In this document: positions 20,470 through 31,263 of the stretch, piece after piece
Layout: each line of letters begins with the position of its first letter
Numbering within the stretch: the stretch's first letter is position 1
NCBI RefSeq assembly: GCF_000526215.1
Contig: NZ_JAFQ01000004.1
Span: 2,170,001-2,234,000, forward strand
Origin: Nocardia sp. BMG51109
GTDB taxonomy: Bacteria > Actinomycetota > Actinomycetes > Mycobacteriales > Mycobacteriaceae
DNA: 64,000 nt
Direction: 5' to 3'
Notes under the pieces: generated by a model
The model's input: only the letters and a program-made list of their open reading frames with translations
Database searches by the model: none
What the model was told of the DNA's origin: nothing
Made by a program: the position numbers and the translations under genes

Positions 20470-20498
20470 GAAGGCCCGGATCCGAGATCCGGGCCTTC
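20470..20498. terminator. Bidirectional terminator hairpin
   Basis: A perfect 13-bp stem (GAAGGCCCGGATC/GATCCGGGCCTTC) with a 3-base loop lies between the convergent PhoU-like gene and tRNA-Leu. It begins six bases past the 3' end of the tRNA on the minus strand. Confidence 0.7.
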
Positions 20499-20504
20499 GA
20501 TGCG

Positions 20505-20590
20505 TGGTGGGCGAAGGGGGACTTGAACCCCCACGTCCCGAAGGACACTGGCACCTGAAGCCAGCGCGTCTGCCATTCCGCCACTCGCCC
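20505..20590 (-). tRNA. tRNA-Leu (anticodon CAG)
   Basis: The minus strand reads GGGCGAGTGGCGGAATGGCA at the 5' end. The anticodon loop is CTTCAGGTG in a 5-bp stem (CTGGC/GCCAG). A long variable arm is present (GTCC TTCG GGAC), then TGGGGGTTCAAGTCCCCC and the acceptor TTCGCCC with encoded ACCA. The acceptor pairs GGGCGAG/TTCGCCC. The long variable arm and the CAG anticodon identify leucine. A tRNA-Leu beside fhaA is the same arrangement as in mycobacteria. Confidence 0.96.
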
Positions 20591-20837
20591 GAGCGACTGA
20601 GAGACAGTATCACGCAGCCGCAGCCGAGATGAAATCGCCTGTTCAGCAGGCTTGTAACCATCCTGTTGCGGGCCGGGAACTTCGCTGGCCTGCCGAGAGT
20701 TACAGGTGTGGAGGATCGTGGATATCATGCAGAGACCGTGTCCGTCCCACGACACGCCCTATTTGCGTGTCGCGGATTGGTGACAGACGGGATCGAAGTC
20801 GGAAGACAGGACGTGCGCACACCGAAGGGAGGCCGAG

Positions 20838-22208
20838 ATGGGGATCGTGTCGCGCTTCGAGCGCCGCTTGCAGGGCGCCGTCGGCGATGCCTTCGCCCGG
20901 GTCTTCGGTGGCAGCGTCGTGCCTCAGGAAGTAGAGGCGGCGCTGCAGCGCGAGGCCATCGATCGGGTGACCGAACTCGATGGCGGACATCTGCTGGCTC
21001 CCAACAGTTACGTGATCACCATCAACACGTCGGACCTGCAAGAACTCGACGCGGATCACGAACTGACCAGTCGTGCCTTCGCCAAGCATCTGCAGGACTT
21101 CCTCCGTGAGCAGGGTTGGCAGACCTACGGCGAAGTGCACGTCGAATTCCAGGCATCCCCTACGCTGCACACCGGGCAGTTCAGGACGCGCGGCCGGGTC
21201 GACCCGGACGTGGGTCGCCGGAATCCGCCGGACCGACGGCCGCCCGACCGGCCTGGACAACCCGCACAACGAACCGCAAACCCGCAACCAGGAGCTGGCC
21301 CCATGACGCAGAACTCAGGCTACGACCCCAGCCGTGAGCCCGCGGAGTCCGATCCACGCAACCGCGGGTACGCGCCGCCCGGTGGCCGCCCCGGACCGGG
21401 GACCTACGACTACGGCCGCGGCGGGCAGTACCCCGCCGCCGGTGACTATGCCGCGCCGGAGTCGCAGCAGGCTTACGGCGACTATCAGAACGGCTACGAC
21501 TACCAGCCGGGTGCCGCTGGGGGCTACCCGCCGCAGGGTTACGCCGACCCGGGCTACGGCCAGCCGCCCGGATACGACCAGGGCGGCTACGCCCCGCAGG
21601 GCTACGTGGACCAGGGCTACGGGCAACAGGGTGGCTACGACCAGGGTTACGCCGATCAGGGGTACGACCAGGGTTACGGGCAGCAGGGCTACCCCAACCA
21701 GGACTACGCGCAGCAGGCCTACGGCCAGGCCCCCGGCGGATACGACCCGGGGTACGCGCCGCAGGGCTACGCCCAGCCCCCCGGATACGATCCGGGCTAC
21801 GCCGACCAGGGCGGATACGAGCAGGCCGGCTACGCCCCGCAGGGTTACGCGGAGCCCGGCTACGGCCCTCAGGGCGGCTATGCCCCCGCGCCGGCGCAGC
21901 CGCCGCAGCGGGGCGGCTCCGGCTTCTCCGCCACCCTCCAGCTCGACGACGGCAGCGGCCGCACGTACCAGCTACGAGAGGGCAGCAACATCATCGGCCG
22001 CGGCCAGGACGCGCATTTCCGCCTCCCCGATACCGGTGTGTCCCGGCGGCACATCGAGGTCCGCTGGGACGGTCAGGTCGCGATGCTCTCCGACCTCGGA
22101 TCGACCAACGGAACCCTGGTCAACGGCTCGCCCGTCCAGGATTGGCAACTCGCCGACGGCGATGTGATCCGCGCCGGGCATTCCGAGATCCTGATCCGAA
22201 TCGTCTGA
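20838..22208 (+). CDS. fhaA: FHA-domain protein FhaA
   Basis: This 456-residue phosphothreonine-binding protein is, in mycobacteria, a substrate of PknB and a partner of MviN in controlling peptidoglycan precursor export. Residues 1-125 form the DUF3662 domain ([25 protein letters not shown]…). A Gly/Tyr/Gln/Pro-rich linker of about 220 residues with many GYxxQGY-like repeats follows. The FHA domain at about residues 365-456 contains [19 protein letters not shown] and [11 protein letters not shown] with the phosphopeptide-binding Arg, Ser, His and Asn. GGGAGGCCGAG precedes the ATG. It is separated from fhaB by a strong hairpin, so it may be expressed apart from the rest of the cluster. Confidence 0.96.
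   Translation: MGIVSRFERRLQGAVGDAFARVFGGSVVPQEVEAALQREAIDRVTELDGGHLLAPNSYVITINTSDLQELDADHELTSRAFAKHLQDFLREQGWQTYGEVHVEFQASPTLHTGQFRTRGRVDPDVGRRNPPDRRPPDRPGQPAQRTANPQPGAGPMTQNSGYDPSREPAESDPRNRGYAPPGGRPGPGTYDYGRGGQYPAAGDYAAPESQQAYGDYQNGYDYQPGAAGGYPPQGYADPGYGQPPGYDQGGYAPQGYVDQGYGQQGGYDQGYADQGYDQGYGQQGYPNQDYAQQAYGQAPGGYDPGYAPQGYAQPPGYDPGYADQGGYEQAGYAPQGYAEPGYGPQGGYAPAPAQPPQRGGSGFSATLQLDDGSGRTYQLREGSNIIGRGQDAHFRLPDTGVSRRHIEVRWDGQVAMLSDLGSTNGTLVNGSPVQDWQLADGDVIRAGHSEILIRIV
21500..21890 (+). repeat. Degenerate coding repeats in fhaA linker
   Basis: Runs of short, imperfect repeats encode Gly-Tyr-x-x-Gln-Gly-Tyr and related Tyr/Gly/Gln/Pro motifs. The protein segment is low in charge and probably disordered. 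Such Tyr-rich linkers are usual in FhaA proteins and vary in length between species. Confidence 0.8.
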
Positions 22209-22231
22209 TCCCGTAAGCTGCCGGTGCAGGT

Positions 22232-22267
22232 CACGATGTGGCCCGAGAATCCTCGGGCCGTATCGTG
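22232..22267. terminator. Strong hairpin between fhaA and fhaB
   Basis: A 16-bp stem (22232-22247 with 22252-22267, two G-T wobbles in the middle) closes a 4-base AATC loop. It lies 24 bases after the fhaA stop. It probably ends fhaA transcription and separates it from the fhaB-pknB operon. There is no T tract after it. Confidence 0.7.
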
Positions 22268-22393
22268 ATCGCAACCGGTCGTCGGTCCTATTATGCTGCC
22301 AACACTCGCTCGGCAGCCGGGCCGTGCTGACCAGCACGCCGGTTGGGGGTCGAACCGTACCAGCGGCACCGGTCGAACAGGAGGTGGAGCGCC

Positions 22394-22861
22394 GTGCAGG
22401 GACTCATCCTGCAGCTGACCCGTGCGGGGTTCCTACTGCTGTTGTGGCTGTTCGTCTGGGCGGTGCTCAGGACCCTGCGCAGCGATATCTACGCGGCATC
22501 CGGCATCCGGATCCAGCCCCGGGCCCCGCGTGGTTCCGCGGTGCTGCCATCCTTCAGCCGTGGCCAGAAGGGCGCCAGACATCTAGTGGTGACTCAGGGT
22601 TCACTCGCCGGCACTCGCATCACGCTCGGTCAACAGCCGGTGCTCATCGGGCGTGCCGACGACTCCACTCTCGTGCTGACCGACGACTACGCGTCGACCA
22701 GGCATGCGCGGTTGTCCCCGCGCGGCGACGACTGGTACGTCGAAGATCTAGGATCCACCAACGGGACCTACCTCGACCGAACGAAGGTCACCACGCCCGT
22801 CCGAGTTCCGCTCGGTACCCCAGTCCGTGTCGGTAAGACAGTGATCGAGCTGCGATCGTGA
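22394..22861 (+). CDS. fhaB: FHA-domain membrane protein FhaB (FipA)
   Basis: This 155-residue protein starts with GTG (VQGLILQLTRAGF) after a strong AGGAGGTGGAG; earlier in-frame starts lack this signal. One N-terminal membrane helix (residues about 9-27, FLLLLWLFVWAVLRTL) is followed by a Pro/Arg linker and a C-terminal FHA domain with LIGRADDSTLVLTDDYASTRHARL and [15 protein letters not shown]. In mycobacteria FhaB/FipA is a PknA/PknB substrate that links FtsZ and FtsQ at division. Its stop overlaps the pstP start as GTGA, making it the first gene of the operon running to pknB. Confidence 0.94.
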   Translation: MQGLILQLTRAGFLLLLWLFVWAVLRTLRSDIYAASGIRIQPRAPRGSAVLPSFSRGQKGARHLVVTQGSLAGTRITLGQQPVLIGRADDSTLVLTDDYASTRHARLSPRGDDWYVEDLGSTNGTYLDRTKVTTPVRVPLGTPVRVGKTVIELRS

Positions 22862-24294
22862 CTCTAGTTCTCCGCTACGCAGCGCGTAGCGACCGTGGTC
22901 TCGTCCGGGCAAACAACGAGGATTCCGTCTACGCCGGTGCGCGCCTGCTCGCGCTCGCCGACGGCATGGGCGGTCACGCCGCGGGCGAGGTGGCCTCCCA
23001 GTTGATGATCGCCGCCCTCGCCCACCTGGACGACGACGAGCCCGGCGACGATCTGCTCGGCAAGCTCGACCGCGCCGTGCGCGAGGGCAACGCCGCCATC
23101 GCCGACCAGGTCGAGGAGGAGCCCGAGCTGGACGGGATGGGCACCACGCTCACCGCGATCCTGTTCGCGGGCAAGAAACTCGGGCTGGCCCACATCGGCG
23201 ACTCCCGCGCCTATCTGCTCCGGGCCGACGAACTCGCCCAGATCACCCGCGACGACACGTTCGTGCAATCGCTGGTGGACGAGGGCCGCATCACGCCCGA
23301 GCAGGCGCACACCCATCCGCAGCGGTCGCTGATCATGCGCGCGCTCACCGGCAACGAGATCGAGCCCACCCTGACCGTCCGGGAGGCCCGCGCCGGCGAT
23401 CGCTACCTGCTGTGCTCCGACGGCCTGTCCGACGTGGTCAGCGACGAGACCCTGGCCAACACGCTGCGCGAGGGCAATACCGACGAGGCCGCGGACCGGC
23501 TCATCGAGCTGGCGCTGCGCAGCGGCGGCCCCGACAACGTGACCGTGGTCGTCGCCGACGTCATCGACCTGGACTACGGCCAGAGCCATCCGATCGTGGC
23601 GGGCGCCGCCTCGGTCGAGGACGACGAGGAGATCCCGCCGCCCAACACCGCCGCGGGCCGGGCGGCGGCGATGCGCCCCCCGCGCGCGACGCCCCGCCGG
23701 GCCCCCGTGGCGGCGGAGCCACCCGCCCCGCGCAAGAGTCACAGGCTGCGCTGGATCCTGCTGGCGACGGCGCTGATCATCGCGGTCGTGGTCGGACTCG
23801 TGGTGGGCTACAAGATGATCCGCAGCAACTACTACGTCGGCACCGACAACGGCGCCATCGTGATCATGCGCGGACTACCCGGCTCGGTGCTGGGATATTC
23901 GATCCGCGACGTGGACCAGCTCGCCTGCATCGATCGCGGCAACCGGCTCAGCCTGCTGCCACCCGGCAACGGCTTCCCGTCCGGCTGTAAGGAGCTGCAC
24001 GTCGACGACCTCCGGCCGTCCGGCCGTGACAAGGTGGTCAACAACGGCCTGCAGCCCGGCACCTCCGACGACGCCCGTCGCCAGCTCGAGAAGCTCACCT
24101 CGCAGGAACTGCTGCCGGCGTGCGAGAAGCCCGCCGCACCGCCGGCGACACCGCCGGCCGACAACCCGGCTCCCGCCCCGGGCAATCCGAGCCCGACCAA
24201 TGCTCCCGCGCACTCCGAGCAGCCGGCCCCGCCCGCGACCACCGCCGCGCCGACCCCTCAGACTCCAGGGGAGAACTGCAGGAAGGCGGACTGA
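22858..24294 (+). CDS. pstP: Ser/Thr protein phosphatase PstP (PP2C)
   Basis: This 478-residue PP2C phosphatase reverses phosphorylation by PknA and PknB. It starts with GTG overlapping the fhaB stop. Metal-binding PP2C motifs are [13 protein letters not shown] (residues 10-22), [11 protein letters not shown] (about 38-48), [18 protein letters not shown] and [14 protein letters not shown] Pro/Arg juxtamembrane part leads to one membrane helix at about residues 295-319. An extracytoplasmic domain of about 100 residues ([19 protein letters not shown]…) and a Pro-rich tail follow. Two cysteines in the outer domain may form a disulfide. The rodA start overlaps its stop by one base. Confidence 0.96.
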   Translation: MTLVLRYAARSDRGLVRANNEDSVYAGARLLALADGMGGHAAGEVASQLMIAALAHLDDDEPGDDLLGKLDRAVREGNAAIADQVEEEPELDGMGTTLTAILFAGKKLGLAHIGDSRAYLLRADELAQITRDDTFVQSLVDEGRITPEQAHTHPQRSLIMRALTGNEIEPTLTVREARAGDRYLLCSDGLSDVVSDETLANTLREGNTDEAADRLIELALRSGGPDNVTVVVADVIDLDYGQSHPIVAGAASVEDDEEIPPPNTAAGRAAAMRPPRATPRRAPVAAEPPAPRKSHRLRWILLATALIIAVVVGLVVGYKMIRSNYYVGTDNGAIVIMRGLPGSVLGYSIRDVDQLACIDRGNRLSLLPPGNGFPSGCKELHVDDLRPSGRDKVVNNGLQPGTSDDARRQLEKLTSQELLPACEKPAAPPATPPADNPAPAPGNPSPTNAPAHSEQPAPPATTAAPTPQTPGENCRKAD

Positions 24295-25808
24295 TGTCCG
24301 CACCGGCACCACCGTCCGCCGGGGCTTTTCCCAGTCCCCCGGGCGGTTTCGCTCCCGCGCCGCCGCCGACGACCAGGCGCAACGTCGAGGCGTTGCTGCT
24401 GGCCGGCGCGGCGGCGATCACCACCGTGGCACTGGTGCTGGTCGAGGCGAGCCAGGATCAGGAGGTCACCTGGGACCTGGCAAAGTTGGGGCTGGCCTAT
24501 CTGGCGTTGTTCGGGGTCGCGCACCTGGCCGTGCGCCGGTTCGCGCCGTTCGCCGATCCCCTGCTGCTGCCGATCGCGGCCCTGCTCAACGGCCTCGGGC
24601 TGGTGCTCATCCACCGGCTGGATCTGGCCGACGAACAGAACGCGGTGTACAACGGCTCGGCCATGCCGTCCCCCGACGCCAACTCGCAGGTGCTGTGGAC
24701 GGCGTTCGGCATCACGCTGTTCGTCGGGCTGCTGGTGCTGTTGCGCGACTACCGCACGCTCGCGCGCTACAGCTACACCCTGGGACTACTCGGCCTGGTC
24801 GCCCTCGTCATCCCGGCGCTGCTGCCCGGCAAATTCTCCGAGACCAACGGTGCCAAGATCTGGATCCGGCTGCCCGGATTCAGCGTGCAGCCGGGTGAAT
24901 TCGCCAAGATCCTGCTGATCATCTTCTTCGCCTCGGTGCTGGTTGCCAAGCGCGAGCTGTTCACCGCCGCCGGGCGCCGCATTCTCGGCATGGAGCTGCC
25001 GCGCGGGCGCGACCTCGGGCCGATCCTGGCCGTATGGCTGGTATGCCTGGCCGTGCTCGTCTTCGAAAAGGATCTGGGCACCTCGCTACTGATCTTCGCG
25101 ACGGTGCTGGCGCTGCTGTACATCGCCACCGAACGGGTGGGCTGGCTGATCGTCGGCGGGTTGCTGCTGGCGGCCGGATTCTTCATCGCCTACAACAGCT
25201 TCGGGCACGTGCAGGTCCGGGTCGCGACCTGGCTGCACCCGTTCGACGACTACAACAGCACCGGTTATCAGATCTCGCAGTCGCTGTTCGGGCTGGCCAC
25301 CGGCGGACTGGCGGGCACCGGGCTGGGCAGCGGGCGGCCCTCGCAGGTGCCGTTCGCCAATACCGACTTCATCGTCGCGACCATCGGCGAGGAGCTCGGA
25401 CTGATCGGGCTGACCGCGATGCTGATGCTGTTCGCCATCTTCGTGGTGCGCGGCCTGCGCACGGCGCTGGCGGTCCGCGACAGCTTCGGCAAGCTGCTCG
25501 CCGCCGGGCTGTCGTTCACCATCGCGGTCCAGGTGTTCGTCGTGGTCGGCGGCGTCACCAAACTGATCCCGCTGACCGGCCTCACCACACCCTTCGTCTC
25601 CTACGGTGGCTCGTCGCTGCTGGCCAACTACGCGCTGCTGGCGCTGCTGGTGAAGATCTCCGATTCGGCCCGGGCACCGGCCCCGTCCCGGCGCCGTGAG
25701 CAGCAGGCCCCCATCGCCGATGCGCAGACGGAACTCATTCGCGGTGCCGGTGAGGGGCAGGGCGGCGATCCTCGTCAACAACCACGGCCGAGAGGAGAAG
25801 CGGTATGA
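24294..25808 (+). CDS. rodA: SEDS peptidoglycan glycosyltransferase RodA/FtsW family
   Basis: This 504-residue SEDS membrane enzyme polymerises lipid II into glycan strands during elongation, paired with the class B penicillin-binding protein encoded next. A 35-residue Pro-rich N-terminus precedes about 12 membrane helices. SEDS features include [50 protein letters not shown] and the C-terminal [26 protein letters not shown]. The start ATG at 24294 overlaps the pstP stop, and its own stop overlaps pbpA as ATGA, indicating coupled translation. Confidence 0.96.
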   Translation: MSAPAPPSAGAFPSPPGGFAPAPPPTTRRNVEALLLAGAAAITTVALVLVEASQDQEVTWDLAKLGLAYLALFGVAHLAVRRFAPFADPLLLPIAALLNGLGLVLIHRLDLADEQNAVYNGSAMPSPDANSQVLWTAFGITLFVGLLVLLRDYRTLARYSYTLGLLGLVALVIPALLPGKFSETNGAKIWIRLPGFSVQPGEFAKILLIIFFASVLVAKRELFTAAGRRILGMELPRGRDLGPILAVWLVCLAVLVFEKDLGTSLLIFATVLALLYIATERVGWLIVGGLLLAAGFFIAYNSFGHVQVRVATWLHPFDDYNSTGYQISQSLFGLATGGLAGTGLGSGRPSQVPFANTDFIVATIGEELGLIGLTAMLMLFAIFVVRGLRTALAVRDSFGKLLAAGLSFTIAVQVFVVVGGVTKLIPLTGLTTPFVSYGGSSLLANYALLALLVKISDSARAPAPSRRREQQAPIADAQTELIRGAGEGQGGDPRQQPRPRGEAV

Positions 25809-27271
25809 ACACACCACTGCGCCGCGTCGCCGTGGCCGTGATGATCATGATCGTCGCGCTGCTCGCCAACGCCACCTACGTCCAGGTGATCAAGGCCGAC
25901 AGCCTGCGCAGCGACCCGCGCAACTCGCGGGTTCTGCTCGACGAGTACTCGCGCCAGCGCGGCCAGATCTCCGGCGGCGGCACCGTGCTGGCGGGCTCGG
26001 TCGCCACCGAAGACCGCTACAAGTACCTGCGCACCTACCCGACCGACCCGATGGCCTACGCCCCGGTCACGGGCTTCTATTCGATGCAGTACGGCAGCAA
26101 CGGGCTGGAGCGCGCCGAGGATTCGGTGCTCAACGGCTCGGACAGCCAGCTGTTCGGCCGGCGGCTGGTGGATATGATCTCCGGCCGCGACCCGCGCGGC
26201 GGCAACGTGGTCACCACCATCGATCCGGCCATGCAGCAGGTCGCCTACGAGCAGCTGACCAGCAAGGGCTACACCGGCTCGGTGGTGGCGATCGAGCCGA
26301 GCACCGGACGCATCCTGACCATGGTCTCCACTCCCAGCTACGACCCCAACCAGCTGGCCGGCCACGACGGCGCCAAGAGCACGGAGACCTGGGATTCGCT
26401 GTCGGCCGACGAGCGCCAGCCGATGCTCAATCGTGCCGTCTCGGCGACCTATCCGCCGGGCTCGACGTTCAAGATCGTGACAGCCGCCGCGGCGTTGTCG
26501 ATGGGTATCAAGCCCGACGACCAGTTCACCGCGGCCCCCAACATCACGCTGCCGGGCACCAGCACCACGCTGGAGAACTACAACGGCGCGACGTGTGGCG
26601 ACGGGGGCACCGCCTCGCTCTACGAAGCCTTCCGCAGGTCGTGTAACACGGCATTCGCCGAGATCGGTATGAAGGTGGGCGCCGCGAAACTGAAGGACGA
26701 GGCGACGGCGTTCGGCATCGGCCCGCACCCCGGAATCCCGATCCAGTGGGCCGACAGCACCGTCGGAACCATCCCGGACAACCCGTCCCTCGCGCAGAGC
26801 AGCATCGGCCAGCGCGATGTGGCGCTGACCCCGCTCGACGACGCCGTCATCGCCGCCACCGTCGCCAACGGCGGAGTGCGGATGGAGCCGCGGCTGGTCG
26901 ACCAGTTGCAGGGCCCGGACCTGAGCGAGCTGTCCAAGACCAAGCCGGTCTCGGTCGGCCAGGCGATCAGCGCCCCGGTGGCGACGGAGCTGACCAATCT
27001 GATGATCGCGTCGGAGAAGAACACGTCCGGAGGGAATCAACCACGCCCGTACCAGATCGCGTCCAAGACCGGAACGGCCGAACACGGCGACGACCCGCGC
27101 AACACCCCGCCGCACGCCTGGTACACGGCCTTCGCACCGGCGCAGAACCCGAAGATCGCGATCGCGGTCATCGTGGAGAACGGCGGGGACCGCGCGCTCG
27201 CGGCCACCGGCGGATCGGTCGCCGCCCCGGTCGCCCGAGCGGTACTCGACGCCGGACTCCAGGGGGGTTGA
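25805..27271 (+). CDS. pbpA: Class B penicillin-binding protein PbpA
   Basis: This 488-residue transpeptidase crosslinks peptidoglycan at the septum or wall with the RodA protein. An N-terminal membrane anchor (residues about 7-25, [21 protein letters not shown]) is followed by a dimerisation region. The transpeptidase domain has the catalytic STFK (about residue 220), SCN (about 278) and KTG in SKTGTAE (about 420). In mycobacteria PknB phosphorylates PbpA. The ATG overlaps the rodA stop, and the pknA start is about 50 bases downstream. Length is normal. Confidence 0.96.
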   Translation: MNTPLRRVAVAVMIMIVALLANATYVQVIKADSLRSDPRNSRVLLDEYSRQRGQISGGGTVLAGSVATEDRYKYLRTYPTDPMAYAPVTGFYSMQYGSNGLERAEDSVLNGSDSQLFGRRLVDMISGRDPRGGNVVTTIDPAMQQVAYEQLTSKGYTGSVVAIEPSTGRILTMVSTPSYDPNQLAGHDGAKSTETWDSLSADERQPMLNRAVSATYPPGSTFKIVTAAAALSMGIKPDDQFTAAPNITLPGTSTTLENYNGATCGDGGTASLYEAFRRSCNTAFAEIGMKVGAAKLKDEATAFGIGPHPGIPIQWADSTVGTIPDNPSLAQSSIGQRDVALTPLDDAVIAATVANGGVRMEPRLVDQLQGPDLSELSKTKPVSVGQAISAPVATELTNLMIASEKNTSGGNQPRPYQIASKTGTAEHGDDPRNTPPHAWYTAFAPAQNPKIAIAVIVENGGDRALAATGGSVAAPVARAVLDAGLQGG

Positions 27272-27322
27272 CCCAATGACCGTGCTAATCAGCACCACGA
27301 GACGATGCCTACGGGGGCTGCA

Positions 27323-28840
27323 ATGCTGAACAACGGTGCGATGATCGCGGACCGCTATCGACTTCAACGGCTGATCGCCACCGGCGGCATGGGCCAGGTG
27401 TGGGAGGCACTGGACACCCGGCTGGACCGCCGGGTGGCCGTGAAGGTCCTCAAGGCGGAATTCTCCGCGGACCCCACCTTCCGGCACCGTTTCCGCACCG
27501 AGGCCAAGACCACCGCGCAACTCAATCATCCGGGCATCGCGGGCATCTACGACTACGGCGAGACCTACGACCCGCAGGGCGGCGAAACCGCCTATCTGGT
27601 CATGGAATTGGTGCAGGGCGAACCGCTCAACGCCGTGCTGAACCGGATGAACCGGCTGTCGGTCGCCCAGGGCCTGGACATGCTGGAACAGACCGGCCGC
27701 GCGCTGGAGGTGGCGCACGCCGCCGGCGTCGTGCACCGCGACGTGAAGCCCGGCAATATCCTGGTGACGCCGACCGGCCAGGTGAAGATCACCGATTTCG
27801 GCATCGCCAAGGCGGTGGACGCGTCCCCGGTGACCAAGACCGGCATGGTGATGGGCACCGCCCAGTACATCGCGCCCGAGCAGGCCACCGGCGAGGACGC
27901 CACCGCGTCCAGCGACGTGTACTCGCTCGGGGTGGTCGGCTACGAGGCGCTGTCCGGACATCGGCCGTTCTCCGGCGACGGCGCGCTCACGGTAGCGATG
28001 AAGCATGTGCGCGAGAATCCGCCGCCGATGCCGACGGACCTCCCCCCGAACGTGCGCGAACTCATCGAAACCACGATGACCAAGGATCCGGCCGGCCGCT
28101 ACTACAGCGGCGGCGAGTTCGCCGATGCGGTGGCGGCCGTCCGGGCCGGACGCCGGCCACCACCGCCCCGCGGCCTCGGATCGCCGCAGACCGGCGCCGC
28201 GCGCGTGCTGCCGCCCGCCGGTCCGACCGCGATGCTGCCGCGCGACGAATACGACGACGCGACCGTCCGCTACCCGACCCAGAATGCCGGCGGTACCGCC
28301 GCCATGTCCCGCCGCGCCGCACCCGTTCCCCCCGACGACGAGGGCAAGTCGCGGTTCAGCACCGGACAGAAGGCACTGGCCGGGCTCGGCATCGGCGCGC
28401 TCGCCCTGGGCGGCATCGCGGCCTGGGTGCTGCTGAGCGGTGATCCGCCGGAATCCTCGGTGACGCCGGTGAAGTCGCCGACCTCGCAGGTCGCGCCCCC
28501 GCCGGTGCCCACGACCACCACCGAACCGCCGACGACCCAGTACGAGCCGCCCCAGACGTACACGACCACGCCGGAACAGCCGACGACCACGCAACCGCCG
28601 ACGACCACGACCACCCCCGGACCGCCGAGCAGCACGCGGACGCAGCGCCCCTCGTCTACCGCGCCGACGACCACGGGTCGCCTGTCCCGGCCGTCTCTGG
28701 ATCTACCATTTACGGAGATTCCCGGTCTCGACGGCAACTACGGGACACACGGAACCCGCGGCACCGGCGGCAACGGAATCCCCGGCACCACCCCCGACAG
28801 CAGTAGTTCCCCGGACACCGCACCGCAAGGACTGCCATGA
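27323..28840 (+). CDS. pknA: Ser/Thr protein kinase PknA
   Basis: This 505-residue transmembrane kinase controls cell shape and division. The kinase domain spans residues about 8-270: glycine loop [18 protein letters not shown], catalytic [20 protein letters not shown] and the activation segment [18 protein letters not shown] Pro/Arg-rich linker, one membrane helix ([22 protein letters not shown]) and a long extracytoplasmic Pro/Thr tail follow, with no PASTA domains. I prefer the ATG at 27323 ([14 protein letters not shown]), behind GGGGG. An in-frame ATG six codons earlier (27305) is possible. Its stop overlaps the pknB start. Confidence 0.95.
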   Translation: MLNNGAMIADRYRLQRLIATGGMGQVWEALDTRLDRRVAVKVLKAEFSADPTFRHRFRTEAKTTAQLNHPGIAGIYDYGETYDPQGGETAYLVMELVQGEPLNAVLNRMNRLSVAQGLDMLEQTGRALEVAHAAGVVHRDVKPGNILVTPTGQVKITDFGIAKAVDASPVTKTGMVMGTAQYIAPEQATGEDATASSDVYSLGVVGYEALSGHRPFSGDGALTVAMKHVRENPPPMPTDLPPNVRELIETTMTKDPAGRYYSGGEFADAVAAVRAGRRPPPPRGLGSPQTGAARVLPPAGPTAMLPRDEYDDATVRYPTQNAGGTAAMSRRAAPVPPDDEGKSRFSTGQKALAGLGIGALALGGIAAWVLLSGDPPESSVTPVKSPTSQVAPPPVPTTTTEPPTTQYEPPQTYTTTPEQPTTTQPPTTTTTPGPPSSTRTQRPSSTAPTTTGRLSRPSLDLPFTEIPGLDGNYGTHGTRGTGGNGIPGTTPDSSSSPDTAPQGLP

Positions 28841-30738
28841 CGACCCCGAAGCATCTCTCCTCTCGCTACGAGTTGGGCGAGATCATCGGGTTCGGCGGGA
28901 TGTCCGAGGTTCACAAGGCCCGCGACGAGCGCCTGGGGCGCGACGTCGCGATCAAGGTGCTGCGCGCGGATCTGGCCCGCGACCCCACCTTCTATCTCCG
29001 GTTCAAGCGCGAGGCCCAGAACGCGGCCGCGCTGAACCACCCGGCGATCGTCGCCGTCTACGACACCGGGGAGGCGGAGGTCGACGGCGGCCCGCTGCCC
29101 TACATCGTGATGGAGTATGTGGACGGCGACACGCTGCGCGACATGGTGCGCGGCAAGGGCCCGCTGCTGCCGCGCCGCGCGATGGAGATCATCGCCGACG
29201 TGTGCGCCGCGCTGGACTTCAGCCACAAGAACGGCATCGTGCACCGCGATATGAAGCCCGCCAACATCATGATCAACCGGCAGGGCGCGGTGAAGGTGAT
29301 GGACTTCGGCATCGCCCGCGCGATCGCCGACAGCTCCAACCCCATGACCCAGACGGCCGCGGTGGTCGGCACGGCGCAGTACCTGTCTCCCGAGCAGGCC
29401 CGCGGCGAGACCGTGGACGCCCGCTCCGACGTCTACTCCGTGGGCTGCGTGCTCTACGAAATCCTCACCGGCGAACCGCCTTTCACCGGCGATTCCCCGG
29501 TCGCCGTCGCTTACCAGCACGTGCGCGAGGATCCCCGGCTGCCCTCGCTCGTGCACCCCGGAGTCCCGCGCGAGCTGGATTCGGTCATTCTCAAGGCGAT
29601 GGCCAAGAATCCGGCCAACCGCTACCAGACCGCCGCGGAGATGCGCGCCGATCTGATCCGCGTGCTGGGCGGGCAGAAGCCGCAGGCGCCGATGGTGATG
29701 ACCGACGAGGACCGCACCACGATCCTCGGCAGCACCGAGCCGCCGCCGCGCACCTACCGCACCGTCGAACGCGATGACGTCGACGAACCCGAACCCGACG
29801 AGCCCCGCAACCCGCGCCGCACCGCCGTGCTGGTGGCGGGCGGCCTGGCCGCGCTGGCGGCGGTGTTCGCCCTGTTCTGGTTCCTGATCGGCCCCGGCAG
29901 CGGCCCCGGGCAGGTGACGGTGCCCGACCTGGCGAACAAGCCGGTCGGGCAGGCGCAGAACGAACTGCAGAAGGCCGGTTTCAACGTGGCCACGCAGGAG
30001 AAGGCGAACAGCCAGGTCGCGGTCGGCAATGTCATCAGCACCCAGCCCCTCGGCGGTTCGAGCGCACCCAAGGGCAGCGTCGTCACCCTGCAGGTCTCCC
30101 GGGGCCCGCAGGAAGTCCCGCTGCCGACCCTGACCGGACTCGGTCAGCAGGACGCCGAGAAGCAGCTGACCGCGCTGGGCCTGCAGGTGGATCCGAACGT
30201 GGGACGCGACTGGTCCAGCCCCGCCGACAAGGACAAGGTGATCGAGACCGACCCGCCGATGGGTTCCAAGGCCGATGTGGGCAGCACGGTCAAGCTGACC
30301 CTCGGCAAGGGCCCGGAGCAGATCCCGGTCCCCTACGTCGTCGGTCAGCCGAGCGACGTGGCGGAGTCGAATCTGACCAAGAGTTCCGGATTCCGGATCA
30401 ATGTCGTGGAAGTGCCGAGTTCCTCGGCCAAGGGCACGGTGATCAGCACCGACCCGCCCTCCGGGACGATGGCCGACAAGGGATCGGTGGTGACCGTCCG
30501 GGTCTCCAGCAGCGAGATCTCGATGCCGCAGCTGGTCGGCCTCACCCCGTCCGCCGCGGTGAACGCGCTGCGCCAGCAGGGCTGGACCGGCGGCGCGGGG
30601 CAGATCCGTCAGTCCACCCAGAACACGCTCGACGCGGGCAGCGTGGGCCGCGTCATGAGTCAGGAGCCGTCCGCCGGATCGTCCATCGACCGCAACGGCA
30701 CCGTCACCATCGTCACCGGGGTGCTCGGACCGCCGTGA
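28837..30738 (+). CDS. pknB: Ser/Thr protein kinase PknB with PASTA domains
   Basis: This 633-residue receptor kinase senses peptidoglycan fragments and coordinates wall synthesis with division. The kinase domain (residues about 1-275) has [36 protein letters not shown] and an activation loop [21 protein letters not shown] with the usual phosphorylated threonines. A membrane helix at about residues 328-350 is followed by four PASTA repeats, starting near [27 protein letters not shown] and ISMPQLVGL. It is the last gene of the fhaB-pknB operon; its start overlaps the pknA stop as ATGA. Confidence 0.97.
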   Translation: MTTPKHLSSRYELGEIIGFGGMSEVHKARDERLGRDVAIKVLRADLARDPTFYLRFKREAQNAAALNHPAIVAVYDTGEAEVDGGPLPYIVMEYVDGDTLRDMVRGKGPLLPRRAMEIIADVCAALDFSHKNGIVHRDMKPANIMINRQGAVKVMDFGIARAIADSSNPMTQTAAVVGTAQYLSPEQARGETVDARSDVYSVGCVLYEILTGEPPFTGDSPVAVAYQHVREDPRLPSLVHPGVPRELDSVILKAMAKNPANRYQTAAEMRADLIRVLGGQKPQAPMVMTDEDRTTILGSTEPPPRTYRTVERDDVDEPEPDEPRNPRRTAVLVAGGLAALAAVFALFWFLIGPGSGPGQVTVPDLANKPVGQAQNELQKAGFNVATQEKANSQVAVGNVISTQPLGGSSAPKGSVVTLQVSRGPQEVPLPTLTGLGQQDAEKQLTALGLQVDPNVGRDWSSPADKDKVIETDPPMGSKADVGSTVKLTLGKGPEQIPVPYVVGQPSDVAESNLTKSSGFRINVVEVPSSSAKGTVISTDPPSGTMADKGSVVTVRVSSSEISMPQLVGLTPSAAVNALRQQGWTGGAGQIRQSTQNTLDAGSVGRVMSQEPSAGSSIDRNGTVTIVTGVLGPP

Positions 30739-30759
30739 CCTCGGCGCCCCTGCACCGCG

Positions 30760-31263
30760 TCAGGAGGGCTCAGGATCGCGGGACAGGGTGAGGTGCCGGT
30801 TCATGGACATGGCCTCGTCGGCCAGGTCCGCCAGTTCGATCACCTCGATGCCGTGTTCGCGCAGCTTCTCCACGCCGATGCAGTCGTCGACGAAGGTGGG
30901 TGGTTCGCGCCACGCGATGACCACGCGCGGAATGCCCGCGGCCAGAATGCGATCCGCGCACGGCGCCCGCCCCGGCGAGGCCCGCTGCGAGCAGGGTTCG
31001 AGGGTGCTGTAGAGGGTGGCCCCGGCCAGGCGCGGCTCGGAGCCGAGCTTGTCCAGGGCCGATTCCTCGGCGTGCACCTTGGCATCGGTTTCCCGCGAAT
31101 AACCGTGTGCCAGTTCGACTCCGTCGTCGGCGACGATCACGGCCCCGACCGAGAAGGCGGTCCGGCTCGGCGGGCACAGCCGGGCCAGCCCGATCGCATG
31201 GTGCATCCAGAACCGGTGTGTCCCAGGGCCTTCCCCGCCCGAATCGGCGAAGCGCGAAGTCAC
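30760..31263 (-). CDS. RibD-type deaminase domain protein
   Basis: This 167-residue zinc-dependent deaminase resembles the N-terminal half of RibD, which deaminates the 2,5-diaminopyrimidine intermediate of riboflavin synthesis. Zinc ligands are visible as HAEES (about residue 64) and PCSQRASPGRAPC. The segment AFSVGAVIV is the usual core strand. It starts with GTG overlapping the stop of the reductase gene (GTGA), so the two halves of RibD are encoded as separate, coupled proteins in reversed order. It could act in riboflavin synthesis or on a related pyrimidine in secondary metabolism. No other rib genes are in the window. Confidence 0.8.
   Translation of the reverse strand: MTSRFADSGGEGPGTHRFWMHHAIGLARLCPPSRTAFSVGAVIVADDGVELAHGYSRETDAKVHAEESALDKLGSEPRLAGATLYSTLEPCSQRASPGRAPCADRILAAGIPRVVIAWREPPTFVDDCIGVEKLREHGIEVIELADLADEAMSMNRHLTLSRDPEPS

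Noticed and set aside
21500..21890. Possible CRISPR-like repeat array
   Set aside because: The repeats are short, degenerate and in frame within fhaA, encoding the usual Gly/Tyr/Gln linker.
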